Positions 42,839 through 50,693 of a DNA stretch of 64,000 nucleotides are shown one piece after another. The notes beneath the pieces were generated by a model. It did not search any database and was not told the origin of the DNA. It worked only from the letters and a program-made list of their open reading frames with translations. Source of the DNA: Rossellomorea aquimaris (GTDB lineage Bacteria; Bacillota; Bacilli; Bacillales; Fictibacillaceae). Made by a program: the position numbers and the translations under genes. The stretch's first letter is position 1, and each line of letters begins with the position of its first letter. Location of the stretch: positions 868,001 to 932,000 of the forward strand of contig JAIVLN010000001.1 of the NCBI GenBank assembly GCA_020524245.1, read 5' to 3'.

Positions 42839-43690
42839 TCAGTCATCCTCCGATAAAGATTCCAGATTCACGTACCATCGACCGGTCAAGCTTGTCCGTT
42901 CAACTGTCAGCATCGCATTACGTTTCTCAAGTCCTTTGCCTGTGCGTACTGTGATTGCTACAGGAAATTCCGCAAGGTGAAATTCTTTGTGACCCACTTT
43001 TGAAAAAGGTCGATCGGGAAAGATGAAAAACAAATTCTCTAATAGTTCATTGTCCGTGGCAGGCTCGATCGTTTTCTGAATGATCGAGTCGTCTTCTTGA
43101 TTAACAGCCAACATGAAGACATTCGCCATTTGATCACTTGTTGCATGTTCAATGTAATCATCCAGTCGATTGGAGGCTTTCATGATCATCAATTGATGAG
43201 ATGGATCTTCTTTACTGGAACGATGAGTTGTGCTATTCGGTAGATGGATGCAAAAATGTCCAGGAAAATTGTTAGCGAGGGCACCGGCTCCATGCGGCAT
43301 CCCATGCATTGATGCCGGTATAAGGTGGGTGCCTTTGCGAATGAAAATCGCTCGTCTTTTCCAGCTCCATTTCCCATCATAAATCGCCTTCATAATGGAC
43401 GTATCCACTTTGGTGAGAGGCTGCACATCTGCATGTCGTGAACCCGCTCTCCTTTGGACTTGGAAGTAAAGTCCCGTTTCATAATCTACGACTTCAAACG
43501 AGCTTCCTCTCGGTATGATTTCACTCGTTTCTTCCCATGTCTTCCACTCGATTCGCTCTGGAATGTATGTACCATCATCGAAAATCGATGGTAATTGATC
43601 GACTTTGATCCCTTTTCCATAAAGCTCGTCTGTTATGAAGCTGAATATGAGTATACCGATTATAACGGTACTCAAAGCTGATCTCATCAT
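42839..43690 (-). CDS. Secreted or membrane-anchored His-rich protein of unknown function
   Basis: A 283-residue protein with one N-terminal hydrophobic helix (LSTVIIGILIFSFI) acting as signal or anchor. The middle has a dense set of potential metal or catalytic residues: His86-Ala-Asp88 (RHADVQPLTKVDTS), KWSWKRRAIF, SMHGMPHGAG, then GHFCIHLPNSTTH with His145, Cys147, His149 and His156, and DPSHQ (His165). I believe this belongs to a widespread but poorly characterised extracellular family, perhaps a cell-wall enzyme, but the canonical YkuD motif (SHGC) is absent. Function is not assigned. Confidence 0.6.
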   Translation of the reverse strand: MMRSALSTVIIGILIFSFITDELYGKGIKVDQLPSIFDDGTYIPERIEWKTWEETSEIIPRGSSFEVVDYETGLYFQVQRRAGSRHADVQPLTKVDTSIMKAIYDGKWSWKRRAIFIRKGTHLIPASMHGMPHGAGALANNFPGHFCIHLPNSTTHRSSKEDPSHQLMIMKASNRLDDYIEHATSDQMANVFMLAVNQEDDSIIQKTIEPATDNELLENLFFIFPDRPFSKVGHKEFHLAEFPVAITVRTGKGLEKRNAMLTVERTSLTGRWYVNLESLSEDD

Positions 43691-43845
43691 CGTCTGTTCT
43701 CCGTTCTAAATGAATTCTTCTTCACTATTGTGTTGCAAAAGGAGAACAATCTATAACAGGTAATATTTTGTACAGATTTGGTGCCTTTTTCTAGTATGGA
43801 TTTGCCGAAGAGACGGGGAAGGATAATAGTAAGGAGGGTGGGATT

Positions 43846-44013
43846 ATGATGATTGAAAACAAACGACAAAAGAAAACCTTAGTCGAAATTGAACATCCAC
43901 TAATCCGAGAAATTGAAGAACGTACCGTACACCCAGGAGTGGAAGAAGAACGTGAACAGGAATTCATGTTTGAGCCCTATGACGACTACAGCGAGCGTCA
44001 AGCACAAGGGTAG
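43846..44013 (+). CDS. Small acidic hypothetical protein (55 aa)
   Basis: Not recognised. It reads MMIENKRQKKTLVEIEHPLIR and continues with a glutamate-rich EEREQEFMFEPYDDYSERQAQG. No signal or membrane helix. Support is strong for so short a gene: AAGGAGGG lies 7 nt before ATG 43846, and a perfect 13-bp terminator begins 3 bp after the stop. The basic N-terminus and acidic C-terminus suggest a soluble binding protein or a regulator, but nothing more can be said. Confidence 0.75.
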   Translation: MMIENKRQKKTLVEIEHPLIREIEERTVHPGVEEEREQEFMFEPYDDYSERQAQG

Positions 44014-44015
44014 AG

Positions 44016-44045
44016 AAAGAGGATGACCAAGTGGTCATCCTCTTT
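44016..44045. terminator. Bidirectional terminator after the 55-aa gene
   Basis: Perfect 13-bp stem aaagaggatgacc (44016-44028) with ggtcatcctcttt (44033-44045), loop aagt. Almost the same sequence as the terminator at 39675. It also serves the convergent oppB-like gene. Confidence 0.9.
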
Positions 44046-44055
44046 ACACGGTTAT

Positions 44056-44985
44056 TTAACCATTCCCTCCACTTAGACGGATTCTCGGATCGATTAACCC
44101 ATATGCAATATCGATGAGGAGGATCATGATGACCAATAAAAATGAATAGAACAAGGTCGTACCCATAATTACTGGATAATCGTTTGTTGTAATAGAACGG
44201 ACAAATTGTTCTCCTAGCCCAGGAACAGAAAAGATACGCTCGATAACTAAAGTTCCAGTCATGATATTGACGAGCATAACACCCAGCATCGTAATCAATG
44301 GAATCAATGCGTTTCGAACAGCATGCCCAAAAATAACTTTGAATGAATTGACCCCTTTAGCTTTTGCAGTAGTGATATAGTCTTGTCCAAACACTTCCAG
44401 AAGTTCTGTTCTCATAAATCGGGCAGCAACGGCCATCGGGAAAATCGCCAATGCAATCGTCGGCATGATTGTATATTCAAATCCTTCCCAAAAAGCAACT
44501 GGCAACCACTCCAATTTTACCCCAACATAATATTGGAGCAATCCGGCAAATACGAAACTCGGGATGGAAATACCTATCACTGATACGAAAGTTGACGAGT
44601 AATCCAACATGGAATTTTGGCGGATTGCAGCAATGATTCCCAATAGCATACCTACAATACTTCCTAAAATCATTGATTGGACTCCTAGATAAGCAGATGG
44701 TCCGACACGGTCCATAATCATCGAGGTTACGCTTCTACCATCAAATTGAAATGAATTTCCTAAATCTCCTTGTATAAGGTTGCTCATGTAGGTGACAAAC
44801 TGCAGAGGAACCGGTTCATCTAAATTATATTTTTCTAAGATCATCGCTTCCTGGTCAGCAGTAAGCTTCTCCGATAATGCCAAAGGCGAACCTGGCATCA
44901 TTTTCATTAAGAAAAAGGTCGCTGAAGCTATGACGAACATTGTGATCAATAAGTACATAATCCTCTTAAAAATGTAAGTTTTCAT
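44056..44985 (-). CDS. Orphan oligopeptide/dipeptide ABC permease (OppB/DppB-like)
   Basis: A 309-residue inner-membrane permease of the DppB/OppB family: N-terminal KRIMYLLITMFVIASATFFLMKMMPGSP and DLGNSFQFDGRSVTSMIMDRVGPSAYLG are family hallmarks, with EAA-type loop EVFGQDYITTAKAKGVNSFKVIFGHAVRNAL. Six helices. Unusually it is alone: a terminator follows and a regulator diverges upstream, so no OppA, C, D or F partner is adjacent. Partners must be elsewhere in the genome if it works. Confidence 0.9.
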   Translation of the reverse strand: MKTYIFKRIMYLLITMFVIASATFFLMKMMPGSPLALSEKLTADQEAMILEKYNLDEPVPLQFVTYMSNLIQGDLGNSFQFDGRSVTSMIMDRVGPSAYLGVQSMILGSIVGMLLGIIAAIRQNSMLDYSSTFVSVIGISIPSFVFAGLLQYYVGVKLEWLPVAFWEGFEYTIMPTIALAIFPMAVAARFMRTELLEVFGQDYITTAKAKGVNSFKVIFGHAVRNALIPLITMLGVMLVNIMTGTLVIERIFSVPGLGEQFVRSITTNDYPVIMGTTLFYSFLLVIMILLIDIAYGLIDPRIRLSGGNG

Positions 44986-45099
44986 CTGACATCCCCTTTT
45001 TTGTCTGACTTTTTCGATATTTTAAAGTATAATAAAAGAAACATATGGAAAAAAGTGAAACTTTTGAAAGGAGTTGTTCCCCTTTTATCTGGGGTAAAG

Positions 45100-45447
45100 A
45101 TGAAGTACGGAACTTACTATCTGCAATTGTGCGATCTTTTCTCAACTGAAGAATTGGTTGAAGTGCCGTTGAAGCGGCTGGCAGATGAATGGGAAATTAC
45201 GACTCGGTATGCGAAAAAGATCATACAAGAATTGAATAGGGAAGATTTTATTGAATGGACTCCGGGCATAGGCCGTGGGAACGTTTCAAGGATACGTCTA
45301 CTTTATAGTAAGCATGACGTTGTCTTTGGCATGGCAAAAGATCATGTACGGAGAAGAAAGATTCACGAAGCTTTCTCAGTAATACATAATCATGCCCCTG
45401 AAGTGAAAGAGAACTTTGTCGATTGGTTATCGGATCCTTCTTTATAA
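45100..45447 (+). CDS. SgrR N-terminal-type DNA-binding protein (stand-alone)
   Basis: A 115-residue protein that looks like the SgrR N-terminal winged-helix domain alone (YYLQLCDLFSTEELVEVPLKRLADEWEITTRYAKKIIQELNREDFIEWTPGIGRGNVSRI). Full SgrR-like regulators carry a large C-terminal solute-binding domain that is missing; the stop is followed within a few bases by a terminator. It lies divergently from the OppB-like permease and probably regulates it. The start is uncertain: ATG 45100 has only GGGGT upstream, and the frame is open for 33 more codons. Confidence 0.65.
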   Translation: MKYGTYYLQLCDLFSTEELVEVPLKRLADEWEITTRYAKKIIQELNREDFIEWTPGIGRGNVSRIRLLYSKHDVVFGMAKDHVRRRKIHEAFSVIHNHAPEVKENFVDWLSDPSL

Positions 45448-45451
45448 TTCG

Positions 45452-45507
45452 AAAAGAGGTTGCCCTAAGAGAGTCAGCGTGGACTCCTTTAGGACAACCT
45501 CTTTTTA
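45452..45507 (+). terminator. Compound terminator after the SgrR-like gene
   Basis: Outer stem aaaagaggttg (45452-45462) with caacctctttt (45495-45505), continued by cctaa/ttagg and an inner gagtc/gactc hairpin, then T residues. It could work on both strands. Confidence 0.8.
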
Positions 45508-45521
45508 TCAGATTGAGCTTA

Positions 45522-45680
45522 GCAGGAGTAAATGATGATTTCAAGAGAATTCACGAGACTCCTGCGGGAACAGCGGGCCCGGCGAGACCTTACAGGTTAA
45601 AAATCACAAATGGATCTTCGACTAGGTGCCACCACGTCCTGTGATGAACGTCGAAGTCAGCACTTCCTGTGCAAGTCAGT
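45522..45680. repeat. Fragments of interspersed intergenic repeats
   Basis: Contains cgagactcctgcgggaacagc (45554 onwards) and cacgtcctgtg...gcacttcctgtgc (45633-45673), both of which I recognise as parts of repetitive intergenic sequences in Bacillaceae. An inverted pair gcaggagt (45522-45529) and actcctgc (45558-45565) lies in the first part. The 3' part of the usual first element is missing, so this seems a truncated mosaic. No gene. Confidence 0.55.
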
Positions 45681-45682
45681 AT

Positions 45683-47053
45683 TTACTTCAACAGCTTCTT
45701 CATAATCTTTAGACTATGCTTATAGGACGGATAACGAAACACAATGTCAAAACGGTTCGTCTGTTTAATGATACTCTTTTCATGAGAAAACGCGTCAAAG
45801 CTCGCTTTCCCATGATAACTACCTGTACCGCTCTGCCCTACTCCACCGAACGGCAAGTAAGGAGAAGCGACATGGATCAACGTATCATTGATACATCCGC
45901 CACCGAAAGATAAAGAATCGACAATATAGTTTTGGTGTTCGTCCTTTTCAGTAAACAAGTAAAGGGCAAGCGGCTTTGGATGTAAGCGTACATTCTCGAC
46001 CACTTCTCGGATTTGATCGAATTCTAAAATCGGCAGAATCGGACCGAAAATTTCATCCTGCATCACCGGATCCTCCCAGGTGATCTCTTCGATCAAGGTA
46101 GGCTCAATAGCAAGTGCCTCGGCATCGACTTTCCCACCGGTAATGATTTTTCCATTTTCTAAATAACGAATCAGACGTTGAAAATGATTCGCATTAACGA
46201 TATGCGTCATTTCTTCATTTTTAAGTGGATTGTCACCATATAACTCTCGAATATACTCAAGCATGTATCGGATTAAATCCGATTTGACACTATGCTGGAC
46301 ATATAGATAGTCCGGCGCAATACACGTTTGTCCGGAGTTCGTGAACTTCCCCCACACAATCCTTTTTGCTGCCAATTTCAAATCAGCTGTTTCATCCACT
46401 ATGGCAGGACTTTTCCCACCAAGTTCTAATGTGACAGGGATCAATCTTTTTGATGCAGCTTCCATCACAATTTTTCCAACGTTGACACTACCCGTGAAAA
46501 AGATTTTATCGAAATCTTGATCCAATAATGTTTGACTGACTTCAACTCCACCTTCCACGACTGCCACATACTTCTCCTCATAGATGTCTGAAATCACTTT
46601 AGAAATGATGTTCGACACAGCAGGCGTCAGTTCTGATGGCTTGATGACCGCACAGTTTCCTGCTGCAATTGCACCAATCAACGGTGAAATCTGAAGAGAA
46701 AATGGGTAGTTCCATGGCGCGATAATCAATGTAACCCCATATGGTTCAGGATGGATGTAGCTCTTAGTCCCGAAGTGCGTCAATGGTGTCTTCACCTTTT
46801 CAGGTTTCATCCAATTCTTCAACCTTTTCATAGTGAACCCGATTTCCTTGTAAAGCATCCCGATTTCGGTGGAATAGGATTCGAACTCGGATTTGTTCAG
46901 GTCTGCTTTTAACGCATCCATAATTTCAGATTCATATCGCTGGATGGCAGCTTTCAGTTTTTCCAGTTGGTTAAGTCGGAACGACTCGGATTTCGTTTCA
47001 CCGGTGAAGAAATATTCTTTTTGTGATTGTAAGATTTGCTCTATATTTTGCAA
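45683..47053 (-). CDS. NAD(P)-dependent aldehyde dehydrogenase
   Basis: A 456-residue class 3-like aldehyde dehydrogenase, the length of YwdH-type enzymes. Key parts: APWNYPFSLQISPLIGAIAAGN (cofactor fold), FFTGSVNVGKIV, catalytic glutamate in TLELGGKSP and catalytic cysteine in NSGQTCIAPDY. The C-terminal segment (FRYPSYKHSLKIMKKLLK) is basic and could lie on the membrane as in fatty aldehyde dehydrogenases. Substrate not predictable. Single gene. Confidence 0.92.
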   Translation of the reverse strand: MQNIEQILQSQKEYFFTGETKSESFRLNQLEKLKAAIQRYESEIMDALKADLNKSEFESYSTEIGMLYKEIGFTMKRLKNWMKPEKVKTPLTHFGTKSYIHPEPYGVTLIIAPWNYPFSLQISPLIGAIAAGNCAVIKPSELTPAVSNIISKVISDIYEEKYVAVVEGGVEVSQTLLDQDFDKIFFTGSVNVGKIVMEAASKRLIPVTLELGGKSPAIVDETADLKLAAKRIVWGKFTNSGQTCIAPDYLYVQHSVKSDLIRYMLEYIRELYGDNPLKNEEMTHIVNANHFQRLIRYLENGKIITGGKVDAEALAIEPTLIEEITWEDPVMQDEIFGPILPILEFDQIREVVENVRLHPKPLALYLFTEKDEHQNYIVDSLSFGGGCINDTLIHVASPYLPFGGVGQSGTGSYHGKASFDAFSHEKSIIKQTNRFDIVFRYPSYKHSLKIMKKLLK

Positions 47054-47201
47054 GGTTATCGAACTCCTTGTGTTAATTGGTTCAAACTCTTAAACATAAT
47101 GTACCCCACTTCCATCACTACGTCAATTCATACGTATGAACAGGGTATTTTGTTACACAATTTGATAAGATAAGCTTAGTACATATTGAAGGAGGGTTCT
47201 C

Positions 47202-47657
47202 ATGCATCCTTTATTGAAAAAAATGAACTATAAAGGACAACCTGAAATTTGGGTCATCAAAGCACCCGAAGAATTTGAACCGACCATGACTGAAATCGCA
47301 GATGAAGTGACAATCATGGAAGACTTAAAGGCTGGAGATAAGATCAACTTCGTTTTAGTCTTTTCCTATGAACAAACAGATGTGGAACCATTTGTGAAAG
47401 AGTTGCTTCCTCAATTGGAAGAAGAAGCAATCGTATGGTTCGCTTATCCGAAGAAAACATCCAAAAAATATAAATCGGATTTAACTCGCGATACAGGCTG
47501 GCAACCACTAGGCGACGCCGGCTTTGAAGGTGTCAGACAGGTAGCAATCAATGAGGATTGGTCAGCGATTCGATTTCGGCATATCGATTACATCAAAACG
47601 TTGACACGTGAAAAAAAGAGAGCGATGAGTGTCAAAGGGAAAGAACGAGAAATATAA
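47202..47657 (+). CDS. Conserved hypothetical protein (DUF3052-like)
   Basis: A 151-residue cytosolic protein beginning MHPLLKKMNYKGQPEIWVIKAPEEFEP, with YPKKTSKKYKSDLTRDTGWQPL and GFEGVRQVAINEDWSAIRFRH. This set of motifs is familiar from widely distributed uncharacterised proteins, some labelled DUF3052; I am not sure of the label. No catalytic pattern is evident. ATG 47202 follows GGAGGG. Convergent with floT, sharing a terminator. Confidence 0.65.
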   Translation: MHPLLKKMNYKGQPEIWVIKAPEEFEPTMTEIADEVTIMEDLKAGDKINFVLVFSYEQTDVEPFVKELLPQLEEEAIVWFAYPKKTSKKYKSDLTRDTGWQPLGDAGFEGVRQVAINEDWSAIRFRHIDYIKTLTREKKRAMSVKGKEREI

Positions 47658-47686
47658 AGGGACTGGTAACGTAGCCAGCCCCTTTC
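47657..47686. terminator. Bidirectional terminator between the hypothetical gene and floT
   Basis: Stem aaaggg-a-ctgg (47657-47667) with ccag-c-cccttt (47676-47686), one internal mismatch; overlaps the stop codon region of the plus-strand gene. Confidence 0.8.
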
Positions 47687-47696
47687 TTGTTAACAA

Positions 47697-49253
47697 TTAC
47701 TTTTCAGTTTTGGCAAATTCTTTTTCTTCCTCGTTCGTTGGTATACCTTCCCTCGTTCTCGTAATTTCTCTCGTCAGGTCATCGACACTCGCTCGGACAT
47801 TGCCTTTACCAGAGAAGTTTTCGATCAACTCTTTTACGTCTAATCCTGATGATGCTTTCAAAGATTCTTGAAGGGTCGACATCAAGTTCGTAGCGTAACC
47901 GGTGACTTTGTTGGCACCGCCTCCTGCTCCACTTCCTGTGTCTACAACTGTAATCTTATCAATATTCGAAAGCGGACTCGCTACTTCCTTCGCATAAGAC
48001 GGAAGCATGTTCACAATCATATCGAGTATCGCCGCTTGACCATACTGTTCGAAGGCTTCTGCAATCTTTTGCTTCGCTTCCGCTTCTGCAAGACCTTTCA
48101 GGCGGATAACATCAGCAGCCGTTTCCCCTTGTGCACGTTCCGCATCAGCTTTCGCGATACCGTCGATGCGGACTTTTTCTGCTTCCGCTCGTGCCATCGA
48201 CTCAATACGGTATTGGTTTGCATCAGCAGCCGCGATTTCACGACGTTTATCCGCTTCTGCAGATTGTTCAACCGCATAGCGATCTGCATCTGCCTTTTTC
48301 TTGACCTCAGAGTCGTATTGCTTCTCACGACGTGCGATTTCTTTTTCTTCGAGCTCGATCTGCTTTTGACGCTCGATGATCTTAATCTGCATTTGTTGTT
48401 CTGTAACTTCTTGCATCGCGCGTGCTTCTTCTAGATGATAGGACTGGTCCGCACGTGCTCTTGCCTGATCTTGTTCCTGACGGTATTCTGCGATTTTCAT
48501 CTGATTGTATTTTTCGGCTTCAGCCACTTCAGTCGCACGTTCGAGCTCAGATTTCTTTGCGTCTTTATCAGCTTCCGCCCGCTTGATTCGAGTTTCCTTC
48601 TCTGCTTCAGCTGTTGCAATATCTGCATCCCTTTTCACCTGGGCAATTCGAGGCTTCCCGAGGGATTCCAAATAACCATTTTTGTCACGAACATCCTTAA
48701 TTGTAAATGAAACGATGTAAAGACCCATTTTCGCTAAGTCTTGTGTCGCCACACGTTGCACTTCTTGCGAAAACTTTTCACGGTTTTTATAGATCTCTTC
48801 AACTGTCATGGAGCCTAAAATAGACCTGAGATGTCCTTCTAGTACTTCCCTTGCTTCGTTTTCACGATCTTGTTTCGTTTTTCCTAAAAATTGTTCCGCT
48901 GCGGTTGCAATTTCACCGATTGAACCCCCGATTTTGATGATTGCCGTTCCGTCTGCCATGACAGGAACGCCTTGTTCTGTGTAGACTTCCGGTGTTTGAA
49001 CATCAATTTTACTTGATAAGAGGCTCAACGACTCAGCCTGTTGAAAGACAGGTAGAACAAAAGTACCGCCACCACGGACAATTTTGATCCGGTTTCCTGA
49101 TTCATCGATATTTACATTTTTAGAGCCTAAGTAGCTTCCTGTTACAATCAGGGCTTCATCAGGACCAGCTGTCCGGTATTTTGATACGAAAACTCCAATA
49201 AGTGCAAGAATGAAAAGACCAACAACCCCACCAACAATGAAAATCAAGTTCAT
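47697..49253 (-). CDS. floT: Flotillin FloT
   Basis: A membrane-scaffold protein of functional membrane microdomains. In 518 residues: N-terminal hairpin helix (MNLIFIVGGVVGLFILALIGVFV), SPFH/PHB domain (about 30-200), and a long Ala/Glu-rich coiled coil (about 215-400) with the repeated A-E-A-E pattern (ATAEAEKETRIKRAEADKDA). The length agrees with B. subtilis FloT (YuaG). Third gene of pspA-nfeD-floT, which a SigW promoter upstream of pspA should drive. ATG 49253 follows TAGGAGG. Confidence 0.95.
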   Translation of the reverse strand: MNLIFIVGGVVGLFILALIGVFVSKYRTAGPDEALIVTGSYLGSKNVNIDESGNRIKIVRGGGTFVLPVFQQAESLSLLSSKIDVQTPEVYTEQGVPVMADGTAIIKIGGSIGEIATAAEQFLGKTKQDRENEAREVLEGHLRSILGSMTVEEIYKNREKFSQEVQRVATQDLAKMGLYIVSFTIKDVRDKNGYLESLGKPRIAQVKRDADIATAEAEKETRIKRAEADKDAKKSELERATEVAEAEKYNQMKIAEYRQEQDQARARADQSYHLEEARAMQEVTEQQMQIKIIERQKQIELEEKEIARREKQYDSEVKKKADADRYAVEQSAEADKRREIAAADANQYRIESMARAEAEKVRIDGIAKADAERAQGETAADVIRLKGLAEAEAKQKIAEAFEQYGQAAILDMIVNMLPSYAKEVASPLSNIDKITVVDTGSGAGGGANKVTGYATNLMSTLQESLKASSGLDVKELIENFSGKGNVRASVDDLTREITRTREGIPTNEEEKEFAKTEK

Positions 49254-49283
49254 AAGAACCTCCTAATATATGAAATTTTTATT

Positions 49284-49826
49284 TTACACGTTAAGAGAAG
49301 CTCGTTCGTAAGGGGTTACGTGTAGTACCCCATTTTCTATATCAATGACGAGAATTTCAGTTCCTTCCGCAATCGGGACATTCTCTAAGCTTTTAGCGGA
49401 CTTCGCAATGTTGCCGCTTGTTCCAGATATGAGAACCTCTCCATATCCATCAGAAGGAATCGATATGATGACCTTGCCAATTCGTCCTTGAAGGTCCTCC
49501 AATGCATACGTGTTGGATTCTTCCGCGGATGAAAGAGGAACGAGGACAAAGACGTTTAACAGCGTGACGAGAAGTAATGCAGACACAATTGATCCAGCTA
49601 CAATCAATAAACTATGGAGTCCCGTCACTTTCTCTAAAACGAGTCCCATTCCACTCAGAATAGTGATGAAGGAAAGGACGAGGGTCGGATTGAAGAACGT
49701 ATCCGACAGCACCTCGAACATCCCTTCTAAAAGATCGCTCATTAAGATGTATACGAATGTCAGAATTCCACCGATGATGAGACCATAGAGGTAAAGCGTT
49801 TCCATGGTATACCCGAACAGTTCCAT
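49284..49826 (-). CDS. yuaF: NfeD-family membrane protein (YuaF-like)
   Basis: A 180-residue protein with four hydrophobic segments in the N-terminal two-thirds and a C-terminal NfeD OB-fold (ALEDLQGRIGKVIISIPSDGYGEVLI..GTEILVIDIENGVLHVTPY). It is the short NfeD form that pairs with flotillin in many bacteria, as YuaF does with FloT. 30 bp upstream of floT and 8 bp after pspA; same operon. Role: regulation of membrane fluidity or microdomain formation under stress. Confidence 0.9.
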   Translation of the reverse strand: MELFGYTMETLYLYGLIIGGILTFVYILMSDLLEGMFEVLSDTFFNPTLVLSFITILSGMGLVLEKVTGLHSLLIVAGSIVSALLLVTLLNVFVLVPLSSAEESNTYALEDLQGRIGKVIISIPSDGYGEVLISGTSGNIAKSAKSLENVPIAEGTEILVIDIENGVLHVTPYERASLNV

Positions 49827-49834
49827 AAGATCCC

Positions 49835-50524
49835 CTACTCGTTCGTGACGTTAGTTTGTTTCGCGATTTTCTCCTTGAGGAGCTCCAACTCTTCATCGAG
49901 CTTTGTTTTTTGAGTCATTTGTTTGAGTTCATCATCCAGCGTACGACTTTCTGCATTCAGATCTTCACTCGTTTCGGCTTCCGCTTCAAAGCGCAAGACT
50001 TTCTCTTCCATTCGTTTGAAGCCTTGCTTCGACCCTTCACTGTTATGAATCGACATGGAACGATTGATATTCGCTCTTGCCTTTGCAGATTGAGCACGAG
50101 ATTTTAACGATGCTTTCTTCATTTCCATCTCTCGGTATTCCGATTTCATTTCAGCCAGCTTCGCTTTTAAATCTGTAGCAGTTTTAGAAGCTTCTAAGTA
50201 AAGATGCTGAAGCTGCTCTGCTTCTTGCTGTATACGAAGCTTATCTTCTAGAGCTCGTTTTGCAAGATCTTCGTTCCCATCTTGAATCGCTTGTACGGCC
50301 TGCTCTTCACGCTTTTTAATCATACCTTCCGCTTCTTCCCACTTCAGCTTGAGAAGCTTTTCCTCCGCCATGATTTTGGCAGTCGCCTTTTCCGCTTCCT
50401 GGATGTCTGAACCCATCTCACGCAGAAATTGATCAACCATTTTTATCGGGTCCTCCGCCTTATCAATCAAACTATTCAACTCTGAATGGACGACCGTTTT
50501 GACTCTTTTAAAAAGCTCGAACAC
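49835..50524 (-). CDS. pspA: PspA/IM30-family phage shock protein
   Basis: A 229-residue coiled-coil protein of the PspA/IM30/LiaH (ESCRT-III-like) family that binds stressed membranes. Typical pattern: FELFKRVKTVVHSELNSLIDKAEDPIKMVDQFLREMGSDIQEA, then long helices rich in Glu, Lys and Ala, ending DEELELLKEKIAKQTN. Start is GTG 50524 (MFELFKRV) with GGAGGGG six nt upstream; the upstream ATG lies in that site. The first gene of pspA-nfeD-floT, 66 bp after a perfect SigW promoter. Confidence 0.93.
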   Translation of the reverse strand: MFELFKRVKTVVHSELNSLIDKAEDPIKMVDQFLREMGSDIQEAEKATAKIMAEEKLLKLKWEEAEGMIKKREEQAVQAIQDGNEDLAKRALEDKLRIQQEAEQLQHLYLEASKTATDLKAKLAEMKSEYREMEMKKASLKSRAQSAKARANINRSMSIHNSEGSKQGFKRMEEKVLRFEAEAETSEDLNAESRTLDDELKQMTQKTKLDEELELLKEKIAKQTNVTNE

Positions 50525-50589
50525 ATGAATCCCCTCCATTTTTACTCATCATTTATTGAAGAAAAACTGAACATATATTCAATATGTAT

Positions 50590-50615
50590 TACGGCATAAA
50601 TTGTAAATAGTTTCA
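50590..50615 (-). promoter_or_regulatory. SigW-type promoter of pspA-nfeD-floT
   Basis: TGAAAC (50610-50615), 16-bp spacer, CGTA (50590-50593) on the minus strand: an exact match to the B. subtilis SigW consensus. In B. subtilis both the pspA and floT operons are SigW regulated, so fusion of the two under a single site is consistent. Confidence 0.85.
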
Positions 50616-50639
50616 TCTTTTTTCAAAAATTTCACAAAA

Positions 50640-50690
50640 TAAAAAGAACAGGCATAATATTTCCCTGCTCTCTACTCTATGCCTGTTCTT
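50640..50690 (-). terminator. Intrinsic terminator of the gerA-type operon
   Basis: Stem aagaacaggcata (50644-50656) with tatgcctgttctt (50678-50690); on the minus strand TTTATTTTG follows. It lies just after the gerAC-like stop and upstream of the SigW promoter. Confidence 0.88.
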
Positions 50691-50693
50691 CTA

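Noticed and set aside
45001-45099. Longer N-terminus for the SgrR-like protein
   Set aside because: The upstream start overlaps the promoter region of the divergent permease and lacks a ribosome site; the domain match begins after 45100.
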